A stretch of 64,000 bases of DNA from Helicobacter canis (GTDB lineage Bacteria; Campylobacterota; Campylobacteria; Campylobacterales; Helicobacteraceae). Under the pieces are notes generated by a model. It searched no databases. It was not told where the DNA came from and was given only the letters and a program-made list of their open reading frames with translations. The translations under genes were made by a program, and so were the position numbers. The stretch covers positions 62,001-126,000 of the forward strand of contig NZ_UGHV01000001.1 of NCBI RefSeq assembly GCF_900451095.1, given 5' to 3'. The first letter of the stretch is position 1; each line of letters starts with the position of its first letter. This document shows positions 43,226 to 53,121 of this stretch, piece after piece.

Positions 43226-43699
43226 CTAAAACAATGTGCTAGAGAGATTGAAGCTTAAAGGCGTGGGGTAGGTTTTGCCAAGCTTTTGGCAGAGCTGGGA
43301 GCTTTGGATAGGCTGGACTCTCACTTGCAGGCTTTGGGCGGTTATGTCGATTATCACGCAGTTGTTTGCCGTATCTAGCGCACCATTTTTGCCAAGCCGC
43401 ACGCCACTGCCTTGAGCGACCCAGCGCGTAGGAGATAGCCCAGCAGCCTGCATAATGAAAGCACCATCAAGGGGATTTGCGCTTAGATCTTGCGTGAGTG
43501 CGGCTACTTGCACGGAGCTAATGACTGCTTGTATATCGCTATTTACCGCGGCATAGAGCGCGTCTGTGCGCGTGGCGACAAGCTTTGGCAAAGCCACTGC
43601 GGCGAGTATCCCCACCACCGCTATGACAAACACAAGCTCGATTAGGCTAAATCCACCGCTCACCCGAAACTTTGGTGCGTGGATTCTAGCACGCATCAC
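43226..43699 (-). CDS. Type II/IV pilin-like protein
   Basis: 157 residues. Prepilin motif SGGFSLIELVFVIAVVGILA at residues 14-33, with Gly before Phe as the peptidase site and Glu at +5. The mature part has two cysteines (NNCVII and SQLCQKL) that may pair, as in pseudopilins. It would be processed by a prepilin peptidase and assembled in a type II secretion or competence pseudopilus. The start overlaps the end of the nucleosidase gene, so the two are coupled although unrelated in function. Confidence 0.8.
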   Translation of the reverse strand: MMRARIHAPKFRVSGGFSLIELVFVIAVVGILAAVALPKLVATRTDALYAAVNSDIQAVISSVQVAALTQDLSANPLDGAFIMQAAGLSPTRWVAQGSGVRLGKNGALDTANNCVIIDITAQSLQVRVQPIQSSQLCQKLGKTYPTPLSFNLSSTLF

Positions 43700-44388
43700 A
43701 CAAGCCTATCGATCATCTGCTTGACAAAATTAGCACCGATCCTTGCCGAAGAGTCCAAAAACTCATCAAAGCTCACATCAGCAGCCCCATCGGCACTATC
43801 GCTAATGGATCGCAAGATACAGCAAGGCACTTTGAAGCTATCGCACACCACTGCCACACTCGCCCCCTCCATCTCCACTGCCGCTGCGCCAAAATTCTCT
43901 ATGATCCACTGCTTTTTCTCCTTGCTATGGATAAAGGCATCGCCTGAAGCGATTATGCCTTCTTTTAGCGTGATATTGGATTCTAGGGCTACTTGCCTAG
44001 CAATGGCGTTGAGATTTTCATCAGTTTCTATAAATACCCTACTTTCTGGGATAAATCCTAGCGGGTGTCCAAACGCGCTAATATCCACATCGTGCTGGCA
44101 GAGCTTACTCCCAAGCAGCAAGTCTCCCACTGCCAAATCTGTATCCAAGCCTCCAGCCACGCCGCAGAAAATGACTTTCTCACAGCCAAAGCGCAAAATC
44201 ATTGTGCTAGCGGTGATGGCAGAATGCACCTTGCCGATCTTGCTATAAGCGACATAAATCTCCGCGCCTTTATACGCGATATGATAAAACACATTCCCAC
44301 CTAGTGCGATCTCCTGCGCTTGCGGAAACAGCGCGAGAATAGGCGTGATCTCTTCTTCCATTGCTCCTATAATGCCTATTTTTATCAT
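43696..44388 (-). CDS. mtnN: MTA/SAH/aminodeoxyfutalosine nucleosidase
   Basis: 230 residues. IGIIGAMEEEI carries the catalytic Glu, CGVAGGLDTDLAVGD and ASGDAFI form the ribose site, AVEMEGASVAVV and SDSADG complete the active site with its Asp. In Helicobacter and Campylobacter this enzyme also cleaves 6-amino-6-deoxyfutalosine in menaquinone synthesis (MqnB), besides methylthioadenosine and SAH. It shares a base with the fabD stop. Confidence 0.95.
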   Translation of the reverse strand: MIKIGIIGAMEEEITPILALFPQAQEIALGGNVFYHIAYKGAEIYVAYSKIGKVHSAITASTMILRFGCEKVIFCGVAGGLDTDLAVGDLLLGSKLCQHDVDISAFGHPLGFIPESRVFIETDENLNAIARQVALESNITLKEGIIASGDAFIHSKEKKQWIIENFGAAAVEMEGASVAVVCDSFKVPCCILRSISDSADGAADVSFDEFLDSSARIGANFVKQMIDRLV

Positions 44389-45320
44389 TACTGCTGCTCC
44401 AATTGTGAAATGGATTCTTGTAGGGTTTGGGTGTTGGCGATTGTGAGCGTGGGCTTTTGACTTAGGCGTTTGTTTAAGCCCTTTAGCACGCTATTATGCC
44501 CTAGCTCGATATAGGCATCAATATGCTCATCAACAGCCAAAATTGACTGCTTATACAGCACCGGCGAGGTAAGCTGCAAGGTGAGCAGCTCATAGGCTTG
44601 CTCGGCAGTGTCATAGGGCTTTGTGGTGGCATTTGAGATGATAGGCAGGGCGAATGTGGGCTTTAGATACTTGCGCAAAAGCTCCTTAAATGGCTCGCAC
44701 ATAGATTCTAGCAAAGGGCAATGCGAGGCTACGGACATAGGCAGCAGCAGTGCGCGTTTAGCCCCTAGGGCTTTGATAGGCTCTTCTATGCTTGCTAGAT
44801 CGCTCTTTTTCCCCGCTAGCACGATCTGTCCATCGCCGTTGTAGTTGGCACACCAGACACTTTTGCCCTGATCGCGCCACGATTGTGTAGCCCCCTCGGC
44901 TTGCTCATCGCTAAGCCCTACGATGACCATCATACCTGCGTCCTTGCCATCGCACGCTTTTGTCATCATCTCCCCTCGCGCTTTGGTAAGCCTAAGCCCA
45001 TCTTCAAAGCCCACGCCCAAAGCCACGCATAGCGCGCTAATCTCCCCAAGCGAATGCCCTAAGGCAAAGTGGGCTAGAAGCGGGGACTCTTGCTGCAAGA
45101 TTGTGTGGGCGATTTGGCTTACAAGAAAGATCGCTGGTTGGGTGTATTGCGTTTGATTAAGCAGGTCGTTTTCTTCAAAAAGCAGCTTTTTGAAATCAAG
45201 CCCCAGCACATCGCTAGCGGTTTCAAACATCTCCTTTGCCACGCCAAAATTCTCGTAAAAATCCTTGCCCATTCCTATGGCTTGAGAGCCCTGCCCAGGG
45301 AAAACAAAAGCATATTTCAT
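44388..45320 (-). CDS. fabD: Malonyl-CoA:ACP transacylase
   Basis: 310 residues. FPGQGSQAIGMG at the start, the catalytic Ser in LGHSLGEISAL near residue 91, Arg in KARGEMM, the catalytic His in VASHCPLLE near 200 and YIELGHNSVLKGL near 285. It loads malonate on ACP for fatty acid synthesis. A minus-strand promoter (TACAAT at 45370-45375) lies 50 bases before the start. Confidence 0.97.
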   Translation of the reverse strand: MKYAFVFPGQGSQAIGMGKDFYENFGVAKEMFETASDVLGLDFKKLLFEENDLLNQTQYTQPAIFLVSQIAHTILQQESPLLAHFALGHSLGEISALCVALGVGFEDGLRLTKARGEMMTKACDGKDAGMMVIVGLSDEQAEGATQSWRDQGKSVWCANYNGDGQIVLAGKKSDLASIEEPIKALGAKRALLLPMSVASHCPLLESMCEPFKELLRKYLKPTFALPIISNATTKPYDTAEQAYELLTLQLTSPVLYKQSILAVDEHIDAYIELGHNSVLKGLNKRLSQKPTLTIANTQTLQESISQLEQQ

Positions 45321-45369
45321 AAAAGTATCCTTAAAGTATTCTTAGCTTGTTGTGTGGGATTAAGCGTGC

Positions 45370-45375
45370 ATTGTA
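45370..45375 (-). promoter_or_regulatory. Probable -10 box TACAAT for fabD
   Basis: GCTACAATGCACG on the minus strand, in the gap between divergent fabD and hsdR. Confidence 0.55.
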
Positions 45376-45459
45376 GCAAGTTGCCGCTTATTGTCAAATA
45401 AGTTTGTATTGGCTACTATTTAGCGCAAACATAGATTCTACTTTCTAGCAAGGTGGCAT

Positions 45460-48400
45460 ATGGCTAAAGGATTTAGCGAGGATTCTCGCGTGAAAATACC
45501 AGCACTTATCACACTTACTCGACTTGGGTTTGCCTATCGCTCGCTTAAAAACGCAGAGTTTGAGCCTAGGACAAATATCCTTATCCCAAGCTTTGCTAAA
45601 GCCCTACGCACACTCAATCCAACCTTACGCCAAGGATCACTCGATAAAGCCCTAGAGCATATCGCTTTTATTCTCTCCTATGATGATTGCGGCAGGGCTT
45701 TTTATGAGAGCTTGTGCTATGGGCTTAGCGGACATACTATCGAAGAAGCGGATTCTATCAAGCTTATTGATTGGGATAATTTTAGTAGCAATATGTTTGA
45801 AGTCGTTACAGAGCTGCCTTACGGAGGCGATGAGAGCGGCGCAGGGAGCTTCCGCCCAGATATTACGCTATGTATCAATGGCTTGCCGCTGTGCTTTATC
45901 GAAGTCAAAAAGCCCAATAACGAGCAAGGCATACAAGCCGAGCTAAAGCGCGCTAAAGAGCGATTTAGCAACCCCGCTTTTAAACGCTTTTTTCACTGCA
46001 CGCAAATCATCGTATATTCTAATAATTGCGCCTATGATGCAAGCGAGCTTACCCCAATAAGCGGCGCGTTTTACTCCACAAGCTATAGCCTAAAGCCCAA
46101 TCACTTTAGAGAGGAGTCTCCCCAAGCAGCACTACCAGAAGTGGATTCTACTACGCTCAAAGCCATACTCCAAGATACCAACTCCCAAGCCCTACTATCC
46201 ACGCAAGAGTTCGCCACCAACCTAGCCCCCACCACCCCGACAAACTCCCTACTCATCTCACTTTTTACCCTTGAGCGACTGCAAGTCTTTTTGCGCTATG
46301 GGATCGCCTTTGTAGAATCTAGCTCTAGCCACCAAAGCCCCACCCAAAGCCCCACCATAGAAAAGCACATTATGCGCTATCCGCAGTTTTTCGCCCTATG
46401 CGCGATCAAAGACAAATTACACCAATGGCATAAAGCCAAGTCAAACTCTGCCCAGATCCCCCAGCCACTCCCCCTAAAGCGCGGGATCATATGGCATACA
46501 CAAGGCTCGGGCAAAACCGCCCTAAGCTTCTACGCCACAAGGTGGATCAAAGACTTTTACCAATCTTTAGGCATTATCACCAAATTTTACTTCATCACCG
46601 ATCGCCTAGATCTCTACAAGCAAGCTTCTAGCGAGTTTAGCAAAAGGGGCTTGCGTGTCAAAGAGATAGAGTCTAAGCAGGACTTCATCAGTGAGCTATC
46701 AAGCCTTAAATGCAACAACCAAGAAGGCAAAGATGAGATGATAGTCGTAAATATCCAAAAATTTAGCCAAGACTCCCTAGCCCTGCCCAACTCCTACGCC
46801 CTTGCTTTCCAGCGCGTGTTTTTTATCGATGAAGCACACAGAAGCTATGATCCCAAAGGCTCATTTCTCACACATTTATTCACCACAGATAGGCAGGCTA
46901 TCTTCCTATCGCTCACAGGGACTCCACTGCTAGGCAGCTCCTCCAGAAGCAAATCCACCCAAATTTTTGGCGAGTATATCCACCGCTACTACTACGACTC
47001 ATCGATCAAAGATGGCTACACCCTACGCCTTATCAAAGAAGATATACAAGCTAGTTATAAAGAAACGCTAAGAGACAGGCTAAAAGCCCTAGAGCTAGAG
47101 CAAGGCTCTCTAGATTCTAAAGCTATCTATGCGCACAAAAGCTTTGTAACGCCCCTGTATAAATATATCTATGATGATTTCACGCAAAGCCGCGCCAAGC
47201 TAGGTGATGAAAGCATTGGGGCTATGGTGGTGTGTGCGAGCAGTGAGCAGGCTAGAGAGCTATTTGCACTCTCACAAGCCATTTCCCCCCCCCCCCCCGT
47301 TTCAAGCAGCCTAGATTCTAAGCCCTTAACCTCCGCGCTAATCCTACACGACCAAGGCGATAAGCACTCCCGCGCCAAAGACATTGAAGACTTCAAGGCT
47401 GGTAAGATCTCCTTGCTCTTTGTCTATAATATGCTACTCACCGGCTTTGATGCCCCAAGGCTTAAAAAGCTCTATCTCTGCCGCAAGATAGAGTCCCACA
47501 ATCTCCTCCAAGCCCTAACGCGTGTCAATCGCCCTTATAAGTCCTTCCACTATGGCTATGTGGTGGATTTTGCGGATATTGACAGAGAGTTTGACAAGAC
47601 CAACAAAGCCTATTGGGACGAGCTGCACAGAGAGCTAGGCGATGATATAGACTCTTATACAGGGCTTTTTAAAACCCCAGAAGAAATCAAAGCCGAGCTA
47701 GAATCCATAAAAGCCACATTATGGGAGTATGACACAAACAACGCCGAAGAATTCCGCTTACAAATAGAAAAGCTCTCCAAAGACAAGCTCCACACCCTCC
47801 AATCCCAGCTGCAATCTGCGCGCGAGCTCTACAATCTCATCGCCCTACACGGCTACAAAGAGCTAGAATCCAAGCTGCCTTTTAGCAGCCTTGCTAGATT
47901 GCTCCAAGTGCTACAAGATAGGCTACAAACCCTACATATCCAAGAGATCATAGACTCCACCGACCCAGATCCAAGCCTGCTTAGCCAAGCCTTAGAGGAT
48001 TATATTTTCTCCTTTACCAAAATCGATGAAAAAGAGCTGCTTCTACTCGATGGGCTAAAGTCCCAGATCGCACGCACAAGAGAGGCGTTCCTAAGCAATA
48101 TGGACAATGCCGACCCTATCTACACCACGCTCTACCAAGAGCTAAAGCGTCTCCTAGCCAAAAGGCACATAAACCCCACCCAAGAGCAGATCGCCGCGCT
48201 TGATAGCGAGTATAAGTCCTTACAAGCACGCATAGACGCCCTAAATGCCGCAGATGAAAGGCTCTGTGCCAAATACGACAAAGACCCAAAATTCCTACGC
48301 ATACACAAACGCCTAAGAGAGTCTTTGCACCTAGCAGACCCAAGTATCCACGAGAGCCTGCTAGCGATCAAGCACACTATCGACCACCAGCTCCTAAACA

Positions 48401-48570
48401 ACCGCGAGCTGCTAGCAAATCAAGCCTTTTTCACCACAGAGCTAAATCAGCTCACTAAATCCCAAGCAAAAGCCCTGCTAGAGACTCGCTACTCCCGAGA
48501 GACAAGAAGCACTCTCACCTCCCTACTTGCCAATGAATACCTACACCAATACAAAGGAGAATCCGCCTAA
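45460..48570 (+). CDS. hsdR: Type I restriction enzyme R subunit
   Basis: 1036 residues. N-terminal PD-(D/E)xK nuclease (FRPDITLCINGLPLCFIEVKK near residues 125-146), then helicase domain with Walker A WHTQGSGKTALS near 345, DEAH in FIDEAHRSYD near 455, GTPLLG, and motif VI-like ALTRVNRPY near 685; the C-terminal third is helical for M-subunit contact. A C14 tract near residue 609 encodes PPPP inside helicase domain 2 and is in frame now; a change of one would remove the helicase end. Stop overlaps the hsdM start. Confidence 0.92.
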   Translation: MAKGFSEDSRVKIPALITLTRLGFAYRSLKNAEFEPRTNILIPSFAKALRTLNPTLRQGSLDKALEHIAFILSYDDCGRAFYESLCYGLSGHTIEEADSIKLIDWDNFSSNMFEVVTELPYGGDESGAGSFRPDITLCINGLPLCFIEVKKPNNEQGIQAELKRAKERFSNPAFKRFFHCTQIIVYSNNCAYDASELTPISGAFYSTSYSLKPNHFREESPQAALPEVDSTTLKAILQDTNSQALLSTQEFATNLAPTTPTNSLLISLFTLERLQVFLRYGIAFVESSSSHQSPTQSPTIEKHIMRYPQFFALCAIKDKLHQWHKAKSNSAQIPQPLPLKRGIIWHTQGSGKTALSFYATRWIKDFYQSLGIITKFYFITDRLDLYKQASSEFSKRGLRVKEIESKQDFISELSSLKCNNQEGKDEMIVVNIQKFSQDSLALPNSYALAFQRVFFIDEAHRSYDPKGSFLTHLFTTDRQAIFLSLTGTPLLGSSSRSKSTQIFGEYIHRYYYDSSIKDGYTLRLIKEDIQASYKETLRDRLKALELEQGSLDSKAIYAHKSFVTPLYKYIYDDFTQSRAKLGDESIGAMVVCASSEQARELFALSQAISPPPPVSSSLDSKPLTSALILHDQGDKHSRAKDIEDFKAGKISLLFVYNMLLTGFDAPRLKKLYLCRKIESHNLLQALTRVNRPYKSFHYGYVVDFADIDREFDKTNKAYWDELHRELGDDIDSYTGLFKTPEEIKAELESIKATLWEYDTNNAEEFRLQIEKLSKDKLHTLQSQLQSARELYNLIALHGYKELESKLPFSSLARLLQVLQDRLQTLHIQEIIDSTDPDPSLLSQALEDYIFSFTKIDEKELLLLDGLKSQIARTREAFLSNMDNADPIYTTLYQELKRLLAKRHINPTQEQIAALDSEYKSLQARIDALNAADERLCAKYDKDPKFLRIHKRLRESLHLADPSIHESLLAIKHTIDHQLLNNRELLANQAFFTTELNQLTKSQAKALLETRYSRETRSTLTSLLANEYLHQYKGESA
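47285..47298. repeat. C14 tract in hsdR
   Basis: Read as proline codons on the plus strand; the flank GTTTCAAGC is the antisense form of the AAACG-G(n) context seen at the other tracts. Confidence 0.85.
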
Positions 48571-50204
48571 TGCAAGTCCCAAACACCCAGACCCCGCCAA
48601 ACACCACACCGCAAATCCTAGCCCTAATCGACAGGCTCAAAGCCATTTGTGCTAGAAGCGGACTAGGCAATGACGCAGGGGAGTATAAAATCATCACCCA
48701 AGTTTTCCTCTACAAATTCCTAAGCGATAAATTTATCTATGAGATAAAGCGCACTGAGCCAAGCCTAGAGAAGCTAGACTCTAGCAAGCTACTCTCCCAC
48801 CTAAAGAGCCTAAGCACAGATGACTATGCAATGCTCTGTGAAGACATCGGCGCAAATGTCATCTTTCTACCAGATGAGCTGCTACCCTATCTCTTTGAGC
48901 GGCAAAATGAATCAAGCTTCCACAAAAGGCTTGATGAAGCGTTAGAAAATCTCTCTTCTAGGAATCTTGAGATTTTCTCTATCACCACAGAAGGCGGGAG
49001 CAAGATCAAGCTTTTTGAGCCTATATCGCCTATCATCACCGATGCAAGCAAGCGCGATAACTTCGCCAAAGCTCTTGTGTCATCGCTTGTGGATTTTGAC
49101 TTTGAAGCGATCTTTGATCAAGGCTATGACTTTTTCGCCCCACTTTTTGAATACCTTATCAAAGACTACAACAAAGACAACGGCGGCAAATACGCCGAGT
49201 ATTACACCCCAGCATCTGTAAGCTCCATAATGGCGCGCATACTTGTAGGCGACACCAGCCCTAAAAGTGTGAGCATTTATGACCCAAGCGCAGGCTCTGG
49301 CACGCTGCTTATGAGCCTAGCGCACACCATAGGGCAGGATAAATGCACCATCTACGCCCAAGACATAAGCCAGAAGTCCAGCCAGCTCCTACGCCTAAAT
49401 CTCATCCTAAACAATCTCTCCCACTCTATCCACAACATCACCCAAGGCAACACCCTAACCCACCCAAAGCACACGCACAAGCTCTTTGATTTCATCGTGA
49501 GCAATCCGCCATTTAAGCTCGACTTTAGCGAGTATAGAGCCGAGCTAGATGCGCAAAAGGAGCGGTTTTTCGCCGGAGTGCCTAAAGTCCCTAACAAAAA
49601 GCTAGAATCTATGGCGATTTATCTGTGCTTTTTCCAGCACCTGCTAAACTCCCTAAGCCCCAAGGGCAGAGCCGCCATAGTCGTACCCACAGGCTTTATC
49701 ACCGCCACTAGTGGTATAGAAAAGACCCTGCGCCAAGCCCTAGTGGATTCTAGCTCACTGCTAGGCTGTATCACAATGCCGCCCAATATCTTTGCCACCA
49801 CTGGCACCAATGTCTCTATCGTCTTTATCGATCGCTCCAAGCCCCACACGCACGCGCTTTTGATGGACGCTTCAAAGCTTGGCACAAAGCAAAAGGTAGA
49901 GAAAAACGAGCGAACCATTTTAAGCCAAGAAGATGAAGCTAAAATCATTGGCACATTTCTACGCCAAGAAGAGATAAAAGACTTTAGCATAAGCGTCCCC
50001 CTAGAATCCATCGCAGAGAAAGGCTACTCATTTTCTGCGGGGCAGTATTTTGACTTTAGCATCGAGCATATCGATCTAAGTCAAGAGGAGTTTGAAGCCC
50101 AGCTAGAGTCTAGCAAGGCTAGGCTGCAAGAGCTTTTCACAGAGTCTAGCGCGTTGCAAGAAGAGATAGTAGCGAGCTTTGAGCGGCTAAAGTTTAAAGG
50201 CTAG
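48570..50204 (+). CDS. hsdM: Type I DNA methyltransferase M subunit
   Basis: 544 residues. N-terminal helical HsdM domain, then the adenine methylase with motif I YDPSAGSGTLLMSLA near residue 230 and motif IV DFIVSNPPFKLDF near 305, target N6-adenine. TGTNVSIVFIDRS near 410 is also typical. Together with HsdS it sets the recognition sequence, and with HsdR cleaves DNA lacking the mark. Coupled to hsdR; separated from hsdS by a repeat. Confidence 0.95.
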   Translation: MQVPNTQTPPNTTPQILALIDRLKAICARSGLGNDAGEYKIITQVFLYKFLSDKFIYEIKRTEPSLEKLDSSKLLSHLKSLSTDDYAMLCEDIGANVIFLPDELLPYLFERQNESSFHKRLDEALENLSSRNLEIFSITTEGGSKIKLFEPISPIITDASKRDNFAKALVSSLVDFDFEAIFDQGYDFFAPLFEYLIKDYNKDNGGKYAEYYTPASVSSIMARILVGDTSPKSVSIYDPSAGSGTLLMSLAHTIGQDKCTIYAQDISQKSSQLLRLNLILNNLSHSIHNITQGNTLTHPKHTHKLFDFIVSNPPFKLDFSEYRAELDAQKERFFAGVPKVPNKKLESMAIYLCFFQHLLNSLSPKGRAAIVVPTGFITATSGIEKTLRQALVDSSSLLGCITMPPNIFATTGTNVSIVFIDRSKPHTHALLMDASKLGTKQKVEKNERTILSQEDEAKIIGTFLRQEEIKDFSISVPLESIAEKGYSFSAGQYFDFSIEHIDLSQEEFEAQLESSKARLQELFTESSALQEEIVASFERLKFKG

Positions 50205-50484
50205 GAGAATAATGGATTCGGCTTTGGGCGTTGGCTTTTTGCGAAAAAGCGGGGAGTTTGCCTTTTGCTTGTGCGATAGCCCACTAGGCTTATCTCCGCA
50301 CAAAAGGCTGCACAACCCCGCTTTTTCATCAAAAATCCTGCCGCCTAGTTGCGTTTGACAAAACACATTTTGTGCGTTTTATCAATCCTAGAATCCACTT
50401 TTATCGTCATTGCGAGACTTGCGCTAGCAAGTCGTGGCAAAGCGCAGCCTCTTTAGTAATCCACAAAAACACAAAGGAGACACA
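50205..50484. repeat. Repeat block between hsdM and hsdS
   Basis: Long hairpin about 50218-50345 with GCGGGG/CCCCGC arms and CCACTAGGC-type core, box, and a small hairpin 50405-50440 (GACTTGC/GCAAGTC) into which a CAGCCTCTTTAGTAA element has inserted. AAAGGAG of hsdS follows. Confidence 0.75.
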
Positions 50485-51711
50485 ATGCCAACACCAGCAC
50501 CACACAAGCAACCCCACCAAACACAATGGGAAAAGGTAAGATTGGGGGATATGCAAAATTTACAAATAAAAAAAGGTAGTTTAATTACTAAAAAACAGGC
50601 AAAACAAGGAAGTGTCAAAGTAGTTGCCGCAGGATTAAACTATTCTTATCTACACAACACTTCAAATAGACCCAAAAACACAATTACTATCAGCGCATCT
50701 GGAGCAAATGCTGGATTTGTAAATTTTTGGAATGAAGAAATTTTTGCCTCCGATTGCACTACAATAAATGCCGATTTTGAACCAACCATTCGATATATTT
50801 ATTACGCGCTTAAACTCATACAAAATAGTATTTTAGCATTAGCAAGAGGCACGGCTCAACCGCATGTATATCCAAATGATATTGAAAATCTCAAAATCCC
50901 CCTGCCGCCTCTCGCTACGCAAGAAAACATCGCGCAAGTTCTTAGTATGCTGGATAAAAAAATCGAGCTAAACACACGCATAAACACCGAGCTAGAAGCT
51001 CTAGCAAAGCTCCTTTATACGCGCTATTTTGTGGAGTATAACTTCCCAGACTCTAGCGGCAAGCCCTATAAAGCAAGCGGCGGAGCTATGGTCTATAGCC
51101 CCACCCTAAAGCGCGAGATCCCACAAGACTGGGAAGTCGCCAGCCTTGCAGACAACCAGCTATGTACCCCCATATCGCCAAAAGTAGATAAATTTCAAGG
51201 AGAGAAAATCTATCTGCCAACTTCTGCTATACAAGGCTGGGATATTGTGGATTTTACAACGCGCACAACTTATGAAAACAGAATATCAAGGGCAAATATG
51301 CAGCCGCAAGCAGATTCTGTGTGGTTTGCTAAAATGAAAGACACAAATAAAACCCTTTATTTTGGCGAGTATTCACAATCCATACATACTTTAATTTTAT
51401 CAACGGGAATGTGTGGGCTATCGTGCAAACAAGGTGCTTTAGAATATATTTGGAATTTTATAAATTCTAATTACTTTAATGTCATAAAAAATGCCTTTGC
51501 CAATGGCTCAACACAAAAGGCAATCAATGATGAGAATTTAGACTTTATACATCTTGTAATCCCAAGCGAAGAAGTGCTAAAAGATTTTCATAAAGCAACA
51601 TACAATCTATACAAACAAAAGCATATAAACCAGCAAGAATCCCAAAGACTAGCGGAGTGGCGCGACTATCTGCTGCCTTTGCTTATGGGCGATCAAGTGG
51701 AAGTGGTATAG
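50485..51711 (+). CDS. hsdS: Type I specificity subunit S
   Basis: 408 residues from ATG at 50485 (AAAGGAG upstream; 17 codons shorter than the maximal frame). Two target-recognition domains: TRD1 residues about 15-145 ending NLKIPLPPLATQENIAQVLS, a central helix, TRD2 about 205-360, then a second helix. TRD1 is distinctly AT-rich compared with its neighbours and almost matches one in the enzyme at 53122-57213, so it was probably acquired by domain exchange. TRD2 lacks any close relative in the window. Confidence 0.9.
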   Translation: MPTPAPHKQPHQTQWEKVRLGDMQNLQIKKGSLITKKQAKQGSVKVVAAGLNYSYLHNTSNRPKNTITISASGANAGFVNFWNEEIFASDCTTINADFEPTIRYIYYALKLIQNSILALARGTAQPHVYPNDIENLKIPLPPLATQENIAQVLSMLDKKIELNTRINTELEALAKLLYTRYFVEYNFPDSSGKPYKASGGAMVYSPTLKREIPQDWEVASLADNQLCTPISPKVDKFQGEKIYLPTSAIQGWDIVDFTTRTTYENRISRANMQPQADSVWFAKMKDTNKTLYFGEYSQSIHTLILSTGMCGLSCKQGALEYIWNFINSNYFNVIKNAFANGSTQKAINDENLDFIHLVIPSEEVLKDFHKATYNLYKQKHINQQESQRLAEWRDYLLPLLMGDQVEVV

Positions 51712-51852
51712 GCGATCTACCCACCTAGAACGCCCTCGCCACATTTAGTAACACGCCCTAGCCTAGATCACACCACTTCTCCCCCTATCGCTTGACATAG
51801 TGCGTAAAGTCTGCTAGCTTTGATCCAATCTCAACTCTACAAAGGACCTGCA

Positions 51853-52758
51853 ATGCCTATCGCACACAATATCACCGATCTAATCGGGCGCACGCCTATC
51901 CTAGCCCTCCACCAATTCGCCCCCAATCTCTACGGCAAATGCGAGTTTCTAAACCCAAGCCACTCTGTCAAAGACCGCGCCGCTTACGCGATGATCCAAG
52001 ATGCCCTAGATAGCGGCAAGATCACGCAAGACTCCACCATAGTAGAATGCACCAGCGGCAATATGGGCATCTCTCTAGCGATGATTTGCGCAAGCCTAGG
52101 GCTAAAGATCATTATCACGATGCCAGAGTCTATGAGCCTAGAGCGGCGCAAGATGATCGCGCTTTTTGGCGCGAAGCTTGTGCTGACCCCAGCCGCACAG
52201 GGTATGCAAGGCGCACTCGATGAGGCAAACAGACTGCTTGCAAGTATCCCCAATGCCTTTATGCCAAGCCAATTTACAAATCTAGCCAACAAAGAAGCCC
52301 ATAAACGCACCACTGCCCTAGAGATTTATGAGAGCTTTAGCGGCGAGCTTGACTACTTTGTCGCGGGCTTTGGCACAGGAGGGACGATCAGCGGAGTAGG
52401 CGAAGTGCTTAAGGAGAAAATCCCGCATTTGCGTATAATCGGCGTAGAGCCAGCCGCCTCGCCACTCCTTAGCCAAGGGCAAGCCGGAGCGCACAAGATC
52501 CAAGGCATAGGCGCGAACTTTATCCCCAAAATCCTAAACACAAGCGTGATAGACTCTGTCATCTGCGCGGGCAATGAAGAAGCCATAGCCACCGCGCAAG
52601 CTCTAGCCAAAATCGGCGTGATGGTGGGGATCTCAAGCGGCGCGAATGTCGCTATCGCGCTACAAATCGCCAAAGAAAATCCGGGCAAAAAGGTGCTAAC
52701 AATGCTTAATGACACAGCGGAGCGATACTTATCGACAGATTTGTTTGGCACTTTGTAG
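51853..52758 (+). CDS. cysK: Cysteine synthase family (PLP)
   Basis: 301 residues from ATG at 51853 (AAAGGA upstream). PLP lysine in NPSHSVKDRAAYAMI near residue 41, substrate loop TSGNMGISLAM, PLP-phosphate loop GTGGTISGVG near 175, and SSGANVAIAL. It makes cysteine from O-acetylserine and sulfide; CysM or a cystathionine beta-synthase-like role cannot be excluded. It stands alone between two restriction systems. Confidence 0.88.
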   Translation: MPIAHNITDLIGRTPILALHQFAPNLYGKCEFLNPSHSVKDRAAYAMIQDALDSGKITQDSTIVECTSGNMGISLAMICASLGLKIIITMPESMSLERRKMIALFGAKLVLTPAAQGMQGALDEANRLLASIPNAFMPSQFTNLANKEAHKRTTALEIYESFSGELDYFVAGFGTGGTISGVGEVLKEKIPHLRIIGVEPAASPLLSQGQAGAHKIQGIGANFIPKILNTSVIDSVICAGNEEAIATAQALAKIGVMVGISSGANVAIALQIAKENPGKKVLTMLNDTAERYLSTDLFGTL

Positions 52759-53121
52759 GCAGCCAGCCCTATGGCTATCTGCTCTCTAAGCTAGGGCATA
52801 AATCCCTAGAATCCACTTTTCTAAAGAAACATCGCCTAGCGGCGAGCGGTATTCCTTGTTTTCTAAAGAAACTGCACTGCGTTTGTTTTCTAAAGAAACT
52901 GCGTTTTCACTAGCGGCTTTTTCTGTCATTGCGAGCTGCGACAGCGGCGCGGCAATCCACTCCCTACACTCCCTACACTCCCTATACTAGAATCCACTTT
53001 TTGAAAAACGCTTTTCTTGTCATATTGAGCCGCAGGCGAAATATCTCTGTCATTGCGAGACTTGCGCTAGCAAGTCGTGGCAATCCATTTACATTTTGTC
53101 AAAAGTGGATTCTAGGGGGTG
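52759..53121. repeat. Repeat block between cysteine synthase and the giant restriction enzyme
   Basis: Three TTTCTAAAGAAAC-type small elements in a row (52819-52905), then small hairpins 52926-52960 and 53050-53086 (GACTTGC/GCAAGTC), and boxes. A C-rich line of CTCCCTACA repeats lies at 52961-52985. Confidence 0.75.
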
